Position numbers and translations under genes: made by a program. A stretch of DNA of 64,000 nt from Neocallimastix lanati (nom. inval.) (lineage: Eukaryota > Neocallimastigomycota > Neocallimastigomycetes > Neocallimastigales > Neocallimastigaceae). The notes under the pieces are model-generated. The model worked only from the letters and a program-made list of their open reading frames with translations. It made no database searches and was not told where the DNA came from. The stretch spans positions 658,501 to 722,500 of the forward strand of contig JACVTC010000078.1 in NCBI GenBank assembly GCA_016946835.1, read 5' to 3'. This document shows, one piece after another, positions 15,059-28,754 of the stretch (positions are counted from its first letter, which is position 1; each line of letters begins with the position of its first letter).

Positions 15059-15246
15059 TTTTAAAAAATCGTGCTAGAAAATCTCAGCAATAATATGTAT
15101 GGTTAGAGTGCCAATGCTGAATAAACAGTAAGGCTGTCCAGTAGGGACTATATCCACAAAGTGTTGTGACTACCTTAATATTCCCATGTCTTGAGTGGGG
15201 TACACACCGGAAATAAAAAAAAAAAAAAAAAAAAAATTTTAAAAAA
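15059..15246 (+). mobile_element. Candidate tRNA-derived SINE with poly(A) tail
   Basis: This is a compositionally distinct island of about 145 bp (15069-15213) followed by an A run. Its head resembles a tRNA. CTCAG near 15084, TGGTTAGAGTGCC near 15100 and AATGCTGAATAA after it match the D-arm/box A and anticodon-arm layout. GTAGGGACTATATCC near 15140 sits where the T-arm/box B would be. The remaining body, ending in GGGGTACACACCGGAAAT, is not tRNA-like. TTTTAAAAAA occurs at both ends (15059-15068 and 15237-15246) and could be a target-site duplication, but it is low-complexity and weak as evidence. The D-loop part looks expanded, so this is not a functional tRNA gene. Confidence 0.45.
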
Positions 15247-15365
15247 AATGAATTAAATAACTACACACTAAATAAAATTAATAATAATAATAAATAAATA
15301 AATAATAAATTATAAAAATTAAATATATTTTATTTTTAACCATTGAAAAATAAAAAAAATAAAAA

Positions 15366-15398
<33 letters not shown>

Positions 15399-16812
15399 AT
15401 AAAAAAAAAAAAAAATTTTTTTTTAATATTTTTTGAAATGAAATATTATTAAATATTTTATTATCTTTATAATTTAATATTATTAAATAATATTTTTATA
15501 TAACAAAAAATATTAAAATATCTTTAAAATAATATTTAATTATTAAGTATAATTTAAGCCACTCTTATATAAGCGGATTATTTTAGTACGCCATATTTCA
15601 TATAAAGCCACGTTCCTTAATATAAGAGCAGAAATGTCTGAAATAATCAAAAAATTTTTAATTCAAGGTTTCTAATAATTTCATTTTTATTTTAAAAAAA
15701 AATTTTTTTTTTTGGAATGTATTATTACTACTCAATTTAATGTATTTAATATATTTTATTTCTTTATTATTAACATAGTTAAAATTAATGGGGGATCTTG
15801 CATTTCGTAATGTGGCTAATAATATTTATAAAATTAAGCCATACATTTTTAAGATATTCTATATAATCAAATAAAAATATTTATAAATAATATATTTTTC
15901 AATTAAATATTATTAAATAACTATTTCAAAAGAAACAATAATATATTTTATTAAAAAAGAATTCTAAAAAATTATTTTTACAATTGAATATTAATAAATT
16001 ATATATATAAAAAAAAGAATATTTATTATTTATTAAAATTATTAATAATGGAAATTTATATTTTCTAGTATAAAAAAAGAAAAATATATAATATACATTT
16101 AAAATTATTATTTTTATTTTTATTTTTTATTTTATTTTTCTTGAACTAAATTAAAAATTTTTTTTCTATTAATTTCATTTCTATTATTACATTATTATAT
16201 TTCAAGAGAACTTTCTGTCAATTAATATTATTAATTTGTCCTTAATTAATATTTTCAATTTGCTAACTGGAATTGGAATTCTCAAATATAATACATATTA
16301 TTATGAACTTAATTTGAATTACAAAAATTGTTATTCTTTATTATTTTTTTTACTTAAAATTAAAATTAAAAAATAATAATTTTTGTAATTCAAGTAAAAA
16401 ATAAAAATTTCTGTAATTCAAGAATGAATGTATAGTTTTCAAAGTAAACAAACAAATGAAATATCCAATGGTTTTTACTTTCAATCAATGTCTAATAATA
16501 AAAAATTACAGAATTTTTTTTTTTTTTTTTACAGCAGTTATTGCGAACTTTTAACTTTACTTATTTATTCATTTATTAATTACATGAATATATATATATA
16601 TATATAATAAAATACACTATTTATTTATTCATTTATTTATTAATTACATGAATATTTATATATATTTATAAAATAAAATACACAATTAATAACAAAATAG
16701 GTATTATTTGTTCAATTGGAATATAATAATAGTTAAATTGTAATATGAAATAAAAGTAATATTCAAAATAAAGTATATAAATAAATTCAGGAAAAAGTTC
16801 ATATGCAAGAAC

Positions 16813-16848
<36 letters not shown>

Positions 16849-17300
16849 GGAAAAGTATTAAAAAATATTAATATATTGTATACATTAAAGTGAAAAATAC
16901 ATTATAAATATATTTAGATAAAAAATAATCTTGAAAAAAAAAAGTATCAAATTAAGAAATATTAAAAATAAAGTTTAATAAAAAATAAAATTAATGTAAT
17001 ACAATGAAAAAAGAAATAAGTTATAATAGTAACAACAAAGAAGTAACATCTTTTTTTTTTTTTTTTTTTAATTTTTAATTAAACAAGGAAGAGAATATAC
17101 CTCCAATGCTTTTTTAAATAGATAATTATATCTTTATGTATTACATAAGTAGATTCATTGTATAAAGAACGATTATTATTATTTGTGTAATAATCGTTCA
17201 AATTTTTTAAACTTTATTTATTAAAATTTAAAACTATAAAATAAAATCAGTAGGAAAAATGTATTTTAAATTCGAAAAAAAAAAAAATATTTTACTTTAT
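15247..17300. other. AT-rich intergenic region with small inverted and tandem repeats
   Basis: No gene was seen. It contains A-rich runs (15335-15415), an imperfect palindrome near 16311-16400 (GAATTACAAAAATTGTTATT against AATAATAATTTTTGTAATTC), a tandem duplication around 16560-16685 built on TTATTCATTTATTAATTACATGAATAT, and a perfect 11-bp hairpin at 17167-17199. Confidence 0.5.
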
Positions 17301-17583
17301 AATAACACATCACATTTTTGTTATTGTGACTCAAAAATATTTTCTATATTCTCCCATGAACCAATAGGATAATTATTATATAATTCGATTTATATTGATT
17401 CTTCTGTGTAAGGTATTACTAACTAAAATTTTTGTTAATATTTCAAATTAAAAAAACTTTTTTTTTTACTAGAATATAAATTATTTAGAATATAATTAAA
17501 ATAGATAAATAATAATAAAAAAAAAATAAACAATAAATCTTAATTTCAAGTGAAATGGATAAACAACAAACTATACTAAACAA

Positions 17584-17619
<36 letters not shown>

Positions 17620-18004
17620 ATGAGCTTGTAATTTCAATTTCAATATTTTATTGTAATAATATTCTTTTTTATTAATTATAAATAATGAATAGAATTCATA
17701 TATGTTCCAATTATTATTTATATTAATATTATTTTTATAATATATAATAAAAAATACATATATATTTAAATAATTAAAATATTACTATTATTATCCGTTT
17801 CAGATAAAATATTTTTTATTTCTATTTCTAAACGTTTTTTCTTTTCTAATTATTTATTGATATTAAAATATAAAAGAATAATATTCAATATAATTAACAT
17901 AAAGTATATAAATATTTATTTATAGTTCTTGGAACAAAAACGTTTTAAAAACCATTTTTCTATCTATTTCAAAATTTCATTAATCTGTCAATATTACTTT
18001 CAAT
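17301..18004 (-). pseudogene. Coding-like remnants downstream of the HSF gene
   Basis: Reading past the HSF stop codon in the same frame gives IESNIDRLMKF, NR, KNGF and NVFVPRT, separated by TGA, TAG and TAA. Further on, minus-strand pieces read KKKRLEIEIKNILSETDNN (near 17785-17850) and LYNNYPIGSWENIENIFE (near 17330-17385). They look richer in coding character than the surrounding A/T sequence. The simplest reading is a decayed former 3' extension of the HSF gene or a separate dead gene fragment. By-eye judgement; chance reading of AT-rich DNA is possible. Confidence 0.3.
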
Positions 18005-19410
18005 TTACTCAGGTAAGTTTTCTAAGTAACCAATTCCACTGTAACTTGAGCGAACTCCTTCGCTAATATCTGAGGTATTTGGACTGAGACAACGGAACTC
18101 AGTATTTCCTAAGTTTAAGTAACGAACATCGCCATTATTTGGACTAAGATTTCCTTGACTAAGATTTCCGGTACTTAAATTAACTGGGCTTAAATTAACT
18201 GGGCTTAAATTTACTGGGCTTAAGTTTACTGGGCTTAAGTTCACTGGACTTAAACGATTATAATCATCATCATTAGCTTGGATAATTGATGTTATGGGAC
18301 TTTCAATTGGAGTTATAGAAACCGTTTGAATATTATCATTACTACTAATAATAAATGGTGAATTAGTAGTAATATGATTTTCATTTAAGTGTGGTGAAGT
18401 TATACCTGCAAATTTAGTTTCCGGAACATTCAATAAATTATTACTTGAAGCTCTGACATATAACTTGACTATTCATATTTAAATTTAAATTAAAATATAT
18501 CAATTAAATATACTCTTAAACATTGCTAATTAAAAAAATTATTTATTCTCAATAAAATAAAATTTAAAATTTACATTTTTCATCAGTATAAGCTTTTAAA
18601 CTTTCAATCTTATTATTTAAAATAAGATTATCTTCTCTCATTTTGATTAAATCTTCTCGCAAATGGTTAACGTAAATATATAATTCATTATATTTATTTT
18701 GAAGATCATAAAATTGTGCTTGAATACTATTATCCTTTTCATTCGCTTTACGTCTGATATTAACAAGTAAATGAGGCTTGTCACGAATAAAGTTTTCATT
18801 TTCAAATTCCCAAACTTGATCTTCACCCTTTGCTCCCTTAGAATTTGCGTTCTTTACTTTATGGAAATTGTACATATTTAATTGTCTTACAAAACTGTTG
18901 AAATTATTTGTTTTGAAATCTATTTATAAATATTTTTAATATTATATTTGATTAAAATTAATTTTGGATCAATTATTAATATTAATTATTTAATTTATTA
19001 TCTTTTTTTTCAAATAATTTACATTTAGGCAAAATTACTTGAGAAAAAGTTTCTGAATCCTTAACAATAAAAGAAGTTCCTGTTTGATTCCAAGAAATTA
19101 AATTAGAATTTGAAACATTATTTAAAATTTCAACAAGTTTTCCTACAAACTTCAAATATCAGTTAACAATTAATTATAATATTACAAAATCAATATATAT
19201 CGGTAAATAATTAATTATAAAATCACAAAATCAATATATATAATTAATATATTGACTTGTATTAAATTAAATTTTTACTTGTCTTTGAGATCCTGGAGAA
19301 CTTGGGCAGGATGTATTTGGACTTGGTGGACATAATAAATGAATATCATTTAATTTTTCTTGAATTTGATTAATAGATATCTGGCTATTACCTAAATTTA
19401 TTTGTTCCAT
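18005..19410 (-). CDS. Heat-shock-factor-type transcription factor
   Basis: This is a nuclear DNA-binding regulator with an HSF-type winged-helix domain. Four exons (19410-19279, 19149-19023, 18919-18575, 18468-18005) give 355 residues. The HSF domain covers about residues 45-150: FVGKLVEILNNVSNSNLISW, then TGTSFIVKDSETFSQVILPK, then the hallmark NNFNSFVRQLNMYNFHKV, then QVWEFENENFIRDKPHLLVNI and RRKA. A coiled-coil segment follows (about 165-200, FYDLQNKYNELYIYVNHLRE), corresponding to the HR-A/B oligomerisation region. The C-terminal half is Ser/Pro/Asn-rich with tandem LSPVN pentapeptides at about 277-315. It is short for fungal HSF1 proteins (usually over 500 residues), and no receiver domain of the Skn7 type is present. 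Whether it controls heat shock or another programme cannot be read from the sequence. Confidence 0.88.
18144..18252 (-). repeat. 15-bp tandem repeat coding for LSPVN
   Basis: Within the HSF gene, a 15-bp unit (plus strand AAATTAACTGGGCTT and close variants) is repeated about five times nearly exactly, followed by diverged copies (LSTGN, LSQGN, LSPNN). The near identity of the central copies suggests recent expansion. The peptide is Ser/Pro-rich, as is common in disordered activation regions. Confidence 0.8.
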
Positions 19411-22164
19411 TTTGGTTTTATAGTTTGTTTTCGCTTTTATATTTTATTAATTATTTTATTTATTTTTATTTTTTCTATTTTTTTTTTTAATATAATATTT
19501 TATTTATTCAAATTTAAAATAATTTTCAAAAAATATATATGAATATTTTCATTATTATTTTTTTATAATATATATATATTTAAATTTATATTATATGTTC
19601 TTACTTTATTTTTATTTTTATATTTTGTTGTATTTTGTATTTATGTTTATAATTTTTTTTATATATATTTATTGTATTTTGTTTTTTATATTTATAATTT
19701 TTTTTTTTTTTTTCAATTGTTGTTTAATATTTTTTATAAATTATTCAATAGAATTGTAAAATTTTAAGTGTTGTTTTGTTATTATATTTAATTTTTATTA
19801 TATTTATTATTAAAAACTTTTAATAATTAATTATTTTTATTTTTATTTACCTTTTTTTAAAAGTTTGTTTATCTTTTTCAAAGATTTTAAAATATTGAGG
19901 AAATTTTTTCATTTTTATAGTATAAAAATTTTATTATTATCATAACAATTAATATTATATTATAAAAAAATATAATTTTTTTGTTTTTTATTTTAAAAAA
20001 AAAAGTAGATAAACCAATTATAAATATATGTTATATATATTACAATATATATAATAGTAATATATTATCATTTATCATAATATTATATATTCATCTGATA
20101 AAAAAAAAAAATATTTATTAATTAACTATTTTCTATTTTACCTTTTTTTTGTAGAATTGAAAATAAATAAATATAAATATATATTGGTATTATATTTGTA
20201 ATAAATAGTTTAATTAATTTTAATTTGATTATTTAATATAAAAATAATTAAATAAACTAACTTCATAAATTTTATATAAAATATATATTTTATATAAAGT
20301 ATTAATCCTATCATATTGTAGTTTTATTAAATTAATAAAGCCAATATATAAAATTTTATATTAATAATAGATATCATTAAATTTATTATGAAATAAGGTT
20401 TAATAATAATTATTAAAATTTGTTTTTATTTTAAATATAAAACTTTTTTTTATTAAGTAATAAACTTATATACTAATTTGTGTTTAACATATAATTTCAA
20501 ATTAAAATATTCAATAAATTAAAAAATTAAAAATTTAATTTATTAATATAAAATAATATATAGCATTAATATTTTGTAATAAAATGGTAAGTATATTAAA
20601 ATTTTCATTATTAAACTTATAATAGAATAACATAAAATATATAAAATTAATTAATTTTATATATTTACATACTAGTATTGATAGACAAACTCTGTTTAAT
20701 AATTACTTTAGGGAGATCTTTTATATAGTTTCTTATTTAAAATCCTTCATTTATAGTATTGTGTTTTTTAATAATTCATCCTTTAGTTATTATACAATAT
20801 TTCTAGTTCTTAAAAGCTTCTTAAATTGTTAAAGTGCTTATTAACTTCTTTTGCAGTAGTAATTCTTTTATATAATAATTATCATTTCATACTATTAATA
20901 ATGTAATAAAAAGTTGTTAAATATAATAATTATGAAAATATAATAGAAATAATAAAATAAATATTAACTAATGTTTTTTCATAATTTTATGTTGAGGTGT
21001 TATTTTAATATTTGATCTTAATATCAAAATTATAAATTTATGTTTAACACAAATATTATTTTATTTATGCTTTAATATATATATTTTTATATTTATTAAG
21101 GCTTTTATCTATATTTCATATCAGTATGAGATAAAGATTTCATGAAGTCCATAAAAATCATAATTTTTATTAAATTTATTTTTCATAATATCATTAATTA
21201 TTATAAGTTTTGAGTATTTTATATAGAAAAAACTCAATATCTCATTAATTATTATTATTTTTTTTTATTAATAAAAAAATAATAAAGATAACTTTTTATA
21301 AAAACTATTATTTAATTAAAAAAATTTTTGAAATTAATAAAAAAAAAATTATTTTAGTACGAGTTTAATAATTATTTAATAATTTTTGAAATATAAAAAA
21401 TAATTATTTATAAAATCTTTCCAATACATTGGTAAAAAAATATATATATTAATATATTAATTACTAATAATAAATATCATTAAACTTTTATAAATCATAG
21501 AATTTAAAATTATTTGTTCAAGTTATGATAATTCATAATAAATTTTTTTTTTTGTTAAAATAATGAAAACCATGGATTAGATTTCCTTTTTTTTTTTTTT
21601 TTTTTTTTAAATTCTATCAATACTTTTAAAGTATGGGTTCCACAATTATATATATATATAAAATTTAGGAAAAATTAAAATATTAAATATTAAATAGACG
21701 TTTATTAGCAGTACCAAAATATATTTATATATTTAGTAATAAAATGAAATACTACTTTACTACTTAATTCTAAATAATTTGATTTAATATAATAATAATA
21801 TATCATAAAAAAATATATATATTTATTGTATTTAATTTAAATGTAAATTTAATTTATTATGAGAATAATTATTATGTATTAATTATTCTATATTATTCTA
21901 TTATGTTATAGATATAATTTCAATAATAAAAAGTACCACATAATAATTTCTTAATAATAAATTTATCATAATAAATAAAATAAATATAGTTGATCATTAA
22001 TATATATTTTAATAAAAGATCTTTTATTATTATTATTTTTTTTTAAAAAAAAGTATATGTATTAATTGTATTAAATAGATATTATATATATTATATATAT
22101 TAATAAAAATTCTATTATTTATTGTATAAATTATTATATATAATAATAATAATATGATGATTTA
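19411..22164. other. AT-rich intergenic region
   Basis: No supportable gene was found in 2.7 kb. It shows T and A homopolymers, TA microsatellites and otherwise unpatterned A/T sequence. A weak minus-strand coding-like patch at 20730-20880 is interrupted by several stops and was not called. Confidence 0.5.
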
Positions 22165-22989
22165 TTATATAAATAAACCGAAAAATTGGACATCTTCATT
22201 TAATATATGACATTGAACAATGAATGAATAAATATCAATAATAGTTGCTGCCCAATATAAATTTTCTTTACATATATTTTTATTAAGTTGAGTATAGTTC
22301 GGTTCAAAATATTGTTGAAAGATTTCATTTAATTCATCAATTCCATCACTTCAATTAAAAAATTTTAATAAATTGAGTTGTGTAAATTTTATAAAGTGAA
22401 AAGTTATATAAAAATAAATGATATATAAATATAAAAATAAATAAACACATAAATAAACGGTTAATTAAAATAAATAGAAATAAATAAATAGAAATATTGA
22501 TAAATAAATAAAGATATTATATAAATAATTTCAATAATATTATTTACCTTGTATATTGTTCAATTATTTTTTGTTCTACACTTTTATCTTCTCCAAGAAG
22601 ATTTTTAAAATTAGTATTATTACGATTTATCATTAAATAAAACATAAATAAAGATTCTTCATCCCATTCAATTTCAACGTTTGCTTTTGGAAGAATTTCA
22701 GCTAAAGTTTCATCATTAAGAATTTTTTCAATACGAACAATTTTATCATCATTTAATATATCTTTAAGCATATTTTCTGCTAAAATTCTAGCTCCTCTTA
22801 GTAATTTTAATTGTCCTATAAAACAATACATTTTATTAAAATAATTAAAATTAAATCAATATTATTTATATATTATACTTTATAGCTTATATTTTAGCTT
22901 ATATTTTATATTTTATTATATTATTATATTATTATTTTATATTTTATATTTTATATTTTATTATTTTATATAATATTTAGTTATTATTT

Positions 22990-23022
<33 letters not shown>

Positions 23023-23541
23023 AATAAATAAATAAATAAAATTTATTATTACCTTCTCTATATATGGTTGCCATTGGATTTGGTTTAATTTTTGGATACT
23101 TTTTAATATTTATTCTTCGAGAATTAACAATTTTGTTTTCTTTAGTTTCTAATAAATGCTTTAATGTAGTGAGCATAACGACCTCATTTCTTAAAGAAAT
23201 TTTTTCTTTAATTAAAGTTTTTCGAGCTTCTGGTAATTGATCATCTTCAATAGCATTAATTTTTTTTTCATAATTAATAAGTTCCCATTCATTCATAACT
23301 AAGATTCTTACCATATTTAATAACTTATCAGATAATTTCTTTTCAACAAGAATTTCTTTAGAATGTAAAAAGTGTAATAAAAAGATATTGTCTAATTTTA
23401 CTAAGATTTTTGATTTACGATCAACTAAAGGATCCATACCAGTATTGACTTTGACACGACAATAATCGTCTGGATTATTTTCAATACAGAAACCATAACC
23501 CATTAAAAATTCCTATTCAATGATAATAAAATAATAATAAC

Positions 23542-23581
<40 letters not shown>

Positions 23582-23728
23582 TATATATATATATATATAT
23601 ATTTTTATTTTTATTTTTTTTTTTTTTTTTTTTTTTTAATAACAATAGTAACAACACAAATGAATATTATAATAGTAATTATAAATAATTTTTATTAATA
23701 CTAATATTACACTAATAATAATAATAAC

Positions 23729-23804
<76 letters not shown>

Positions 23805-24302
23805 TTGGAATAAAAATTTTTGTATATAAAATACCTCATTTCCTTTTGGTCCATAATTATTGAAACATTCTTTTCCTGCTTCTAAATCTTCATCTGTAAT
23901 AAAATGCACCATACCATTTTCGACTTTCCATGTAATTTTTTGACCACGACGATGATTTAACATATCAATACCGGGCCATAAACAGAAATTACATTTTTCA
24001 ACTTCAGGATTACCAATTGAAAAATTTTCAGTAGATTTTACTTTAATCATATCTTTAATAGTTGGTTTTTTATTAGAATTATCCTCATTATGATCTTTAT
24101 CATTAGAATCATTATTTTTTTTTGTTCTAGTGGCACGACTTGGAAAACCACGACTGTAAATTGATGAGTATGCCCATAAGAAATTTTCCCTATTAAAAAA
24201 ATTTATTATTATTTTTTTTTTTTATTAATTATTCAATTAATTATTAATATAATACTAGTTATTATAAAATTGTTTATTATTCAAACATATTTTAGTAATA
24301 AT

Positions 24303-24343
<41 letters not shown>

Positions 24344-25046
24344 TTTACCATGTTAAAGCATTTGAAGATTTAAATAAATCCGTATTTTTACAAGCTTCTT
24401 CAATGACATTGTATTCTGATTTTAATAAATCTCTTCTTTCTTTAATATAATAAGATAAATTTGTTTCGTCTAATTCTAATTGTATTTGTTCTTCAGTCCA
24501 CCATAATGGATCGTCATATTCCTCGGGTAATGTCCATAAATATCTACTAAATGGTGATTTTTCCCTTGTTTCATATTTTTCATATATTAAAAATGAACAT
24601 AAATAAATACGACCTGAAAGTGTTAAATCTTTAACTTCATTTGGCTGATTTTCAAGATATTTTGAAATTGTTTGACCAATTATTGAATCTTCTGCAATTT
24701 CTTGAGTAATAATTAATGATTGTGGAATAGATGCAATTACTTCACCAGCTTTAAGGTCTTTATTTAATACTGCATATCTATTAACTATTTTGAATTATCA
24801 TATTAATATAATTTGTTTTTAAATTGTAGAAAAAAAAATAATTAATTTTTGAACTTTGTTTAAATCTTTTTATCTTATTTTATTTTTATTATATATATAT
24901 TAATTCAATTTTTCAAAAATGAATTTTATCAAAAAAAAAAAAAAAAAAAAGTAATCTTTATTTAACTGCACATATATTCAAATTATTAATTTATTATTAT
25001 TATATTTATCTTTATGATTATAAATTATTAATAATCATTATATGGA

Positions 25047-25098
<52 letters not shown>

Positions 25099-25419
25099 AA
25101 TAATATTTTATTCTCTTTTCTCTTTTTTAAAAAAACCATTTTATCAAACTTAATAAATCATATAATTGAATGAAAAATAGAACAGATAATAGTATACATA
25201 TAAAATTTAGTATTATTTTAAATAATTTAATTAACTGCTATACTTACATGGTGTTAAATATTCCAAATGTATATTTTCCATATTTGAACCATTTTCATTT
25301 AACCATTTTAAAAATTCATTAATATCAGATAAATTTTCTGAATCACATTTCTGAATTTTTGTTTTATTCTTTAATTCAATATTATCTGTAATTTCCGAAA
25401 TTTCCCTTTTATTACTCAT
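22165..25419 (-). CDS. SET-domain protein lysine methyltransferase, SETD3/Rubisco-LSMT family
   Basis: Six exons (25419-25248, 24784-24349, 24189-23835, 23512-23053, 22815-22548, 22348-22165) join in frame to 624 residues. The architecture is that of the SETD3/SETD6/Rubisco-LSMT class: a short N-terminus (FLKWLNENGSNMENIHLEY), a SET domain interrupted by an insert, and a helical C-terminal substrate-binding domain. Visible motifs are AVLNKDLKAGEVIASIPQSL (SET entry), ENFLWAYSSIYSRGF, LWPGIDMLNHRRG near residue 278 (AdoMet-binding DMxNH), FNNYGPKGNEEFLMGYGF near 310 (NYG motif and post-SET), and NNPDDYCRV. Members methylate non-histone proteins (ribosomal proteins, actin histidine, elongation factors); the target here cannot be assigned. 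An Asn/Asp-rich insert lies just before the DMLNH motif. Family call is firm, substrate unknown. Confidence 0.87.
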
Positions 25420-26282
<863 letters not shown>

Positions 26283-28587
26283 TTAACTTATTTCATTATT
26301 TTCTTGTTCATGTTCTTTAGGCTGTTCACCTTCTTCATCAGATAAAATAAGATCTTCTTGATCATTGTTAAGATTCTTTTCAATTTCTTTAAATTCCTCT
26401 TCTAATTTTAAGGCTTCTCTTTCTTCATCGTTCATTTCATTACCATCTTGTTGTTGATCTTCTTGATTCTCTTGAGCTTGAGCTTGAGTTCCTTGAGCTC
26501 CTTGGGCAACGTCACCATTAGTAGCAGCATCTGCCTTCACCTTTTTTTTTTTTAATTTGTAATATTTTTAATTATTAATTATTTATATAACAAAGTTTAT
26601 ATTCATATATTCATATTATTTACATTATAATTTTAATAAAGTAATAATAAATAAATAAATAAATAAATTAACATATATAAACTAAATTAAAAATTACTTC
26701 AGTATGTTCACTGTCATATGAATCCTTCTCTTTAGCTCTAATAGCCTTTCTTTCAGTAATATATTTAAGTCTACTTTCTTCACGTTCAAAGAAGTTTTTC
26801 ATTACGGATTTCTTTTTTATATGATATAATATAATATAATATAATATAATATAATATAATATAATATAATATAATGTATTTTTTTATAAGTATATATATA
26901 ATATATAAATTAATTAATATTATAAAAATTTTTTTTTATATTTGATACTAACTTCATTTCTTTTTATCTTTGTTAAATTTTTAGGAATTTCAATAACATG
27001 TAATGTTCCTTCATCATCACCACTTGCTAAAAATTGTCTATTTGTTCTGTTTTTATCTATTTATATAAAATTAGATTCGCCAAATTGTTAATTATAAATG
27101 AGGTAAATAGAGAGTGAAAAAAAAAAGGTTAATTGTAATTATTAATGCTTTTTAATATAAATATATTTGATAATTAAACGAACTTTTGTATTGATGAATA
27201 GTAAAGAAAGTAACCCCAGTAGATGAAATATTTTGACATGATGATGGAGCATTTGACCTTTATATATATATAAATATAAAAATATTAATAATGATTGTTA
27301 ATAATATTATAATAATAATATTATTATTAATAAATAAATGAATACCTATCAATTAAATCCCAAATTTCTATTGTTCCATCTCTTTTTCCAATAAAGAATA
27401 CGCCTGGTCTTGTTGGACTCCATTCACCAGATGTTAAACTACATGCTGATAATGGTGAGATCAAAAGAGGACCATCCTATAAATAGTAATTATTTATGTT
27501 TTAATTTATTTATATATATATTTATTTTATTTTATTTTATTTTATTTTATTCAATCTGTACTTTATATTTATATTATACAATTTACTTTATTTTATTTTA
27601 TTCAATCTATACTTTATATTCATATTATACTATTTATTTTATTTTATTCAATATATATTTTATATTTGTATTTCAACTATTTATTTTATTTTAATTTATT
27701 CAATTTGTACTTTGTATTTGTATTTCGACTATTTATTTTATTTTATTTTATTTTATTTTATTCAATCATACATTATATTTGTATTTCAACCATTTATTTT
27801 ATTTTATTTTATTTTATTTTATTTTATTTTATTCAATCATACATTATATTTGTATTTCAACCATTTATTTTATTTTATTTTATTTTATTTTATTTTATTT
27901 TATTTTATATTATTTAACTATTTATTTTTCTATATTTAAACTTATATTTATTTATCTATTTAAATATAAATATATTAATTAATTAAAAATAACACCATTA
28001 ATAATTATTTTCTTACCGATACACCTTCTTTCCATATTCTAAAACTCTTTCCTCCAACACTTAATATAATTGTAGGGAAAAATGGAGATCTTTTAATATC
28101 ACATATTGGTCCATAATGTCCTTCAAAGACATGCTCAACTCTTGATGCTATATTTAATGATAATAAATTAAATAATTATAATAATTATATTAACAATAAT
28201 AAATTAATAATATTATTATCATAGAAATTAATACTATTTTAATAATTAGTTTCTTTACATGATCCTTTATCTTCACCGGTTTCTGCGGAAAGCCAATTTG
28301 CATATATTAAATCTCCATCCTAAAAAATAATTAAAATAATTTTTATCATTTATTAATAATATTATTAAATTTCTGATTTCTATATACATTTATATATTAT
28401 ATTTTAAAGTACTTCAGTTCCACAGAAGAATTTACATAATTGTTTTTTATCAATTTCAACATCATCATCATCATTTTTATCTGATGTCTTTTCACTAAAT
28501 TTCAAACTTTTACCTAATTTTTGAAATAAATTTTGAAATAATTTTAATTATAATTATTATTATAATTATAATCATCATCATCATCAA

Positions 28588-28661
<74 letters not shown>

Positions 28662-28670
28662 TTATTATTA

Positions 28671-28754
<84 letters not shown>

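Noticed and set aside
15069-15170. Functional tRNA gene
   Set aside because: The arms do not pair as a complete cloverleaf, the D-loop region is too long, and the sequence continues into an unrelated body and A tail.
20730-20890. Minus-strand peptide-like patch (AKEVNKHFNNLRSF and following)
   Set aside because: Several stop codons within 150 bp and no recognisable family; could be chance.
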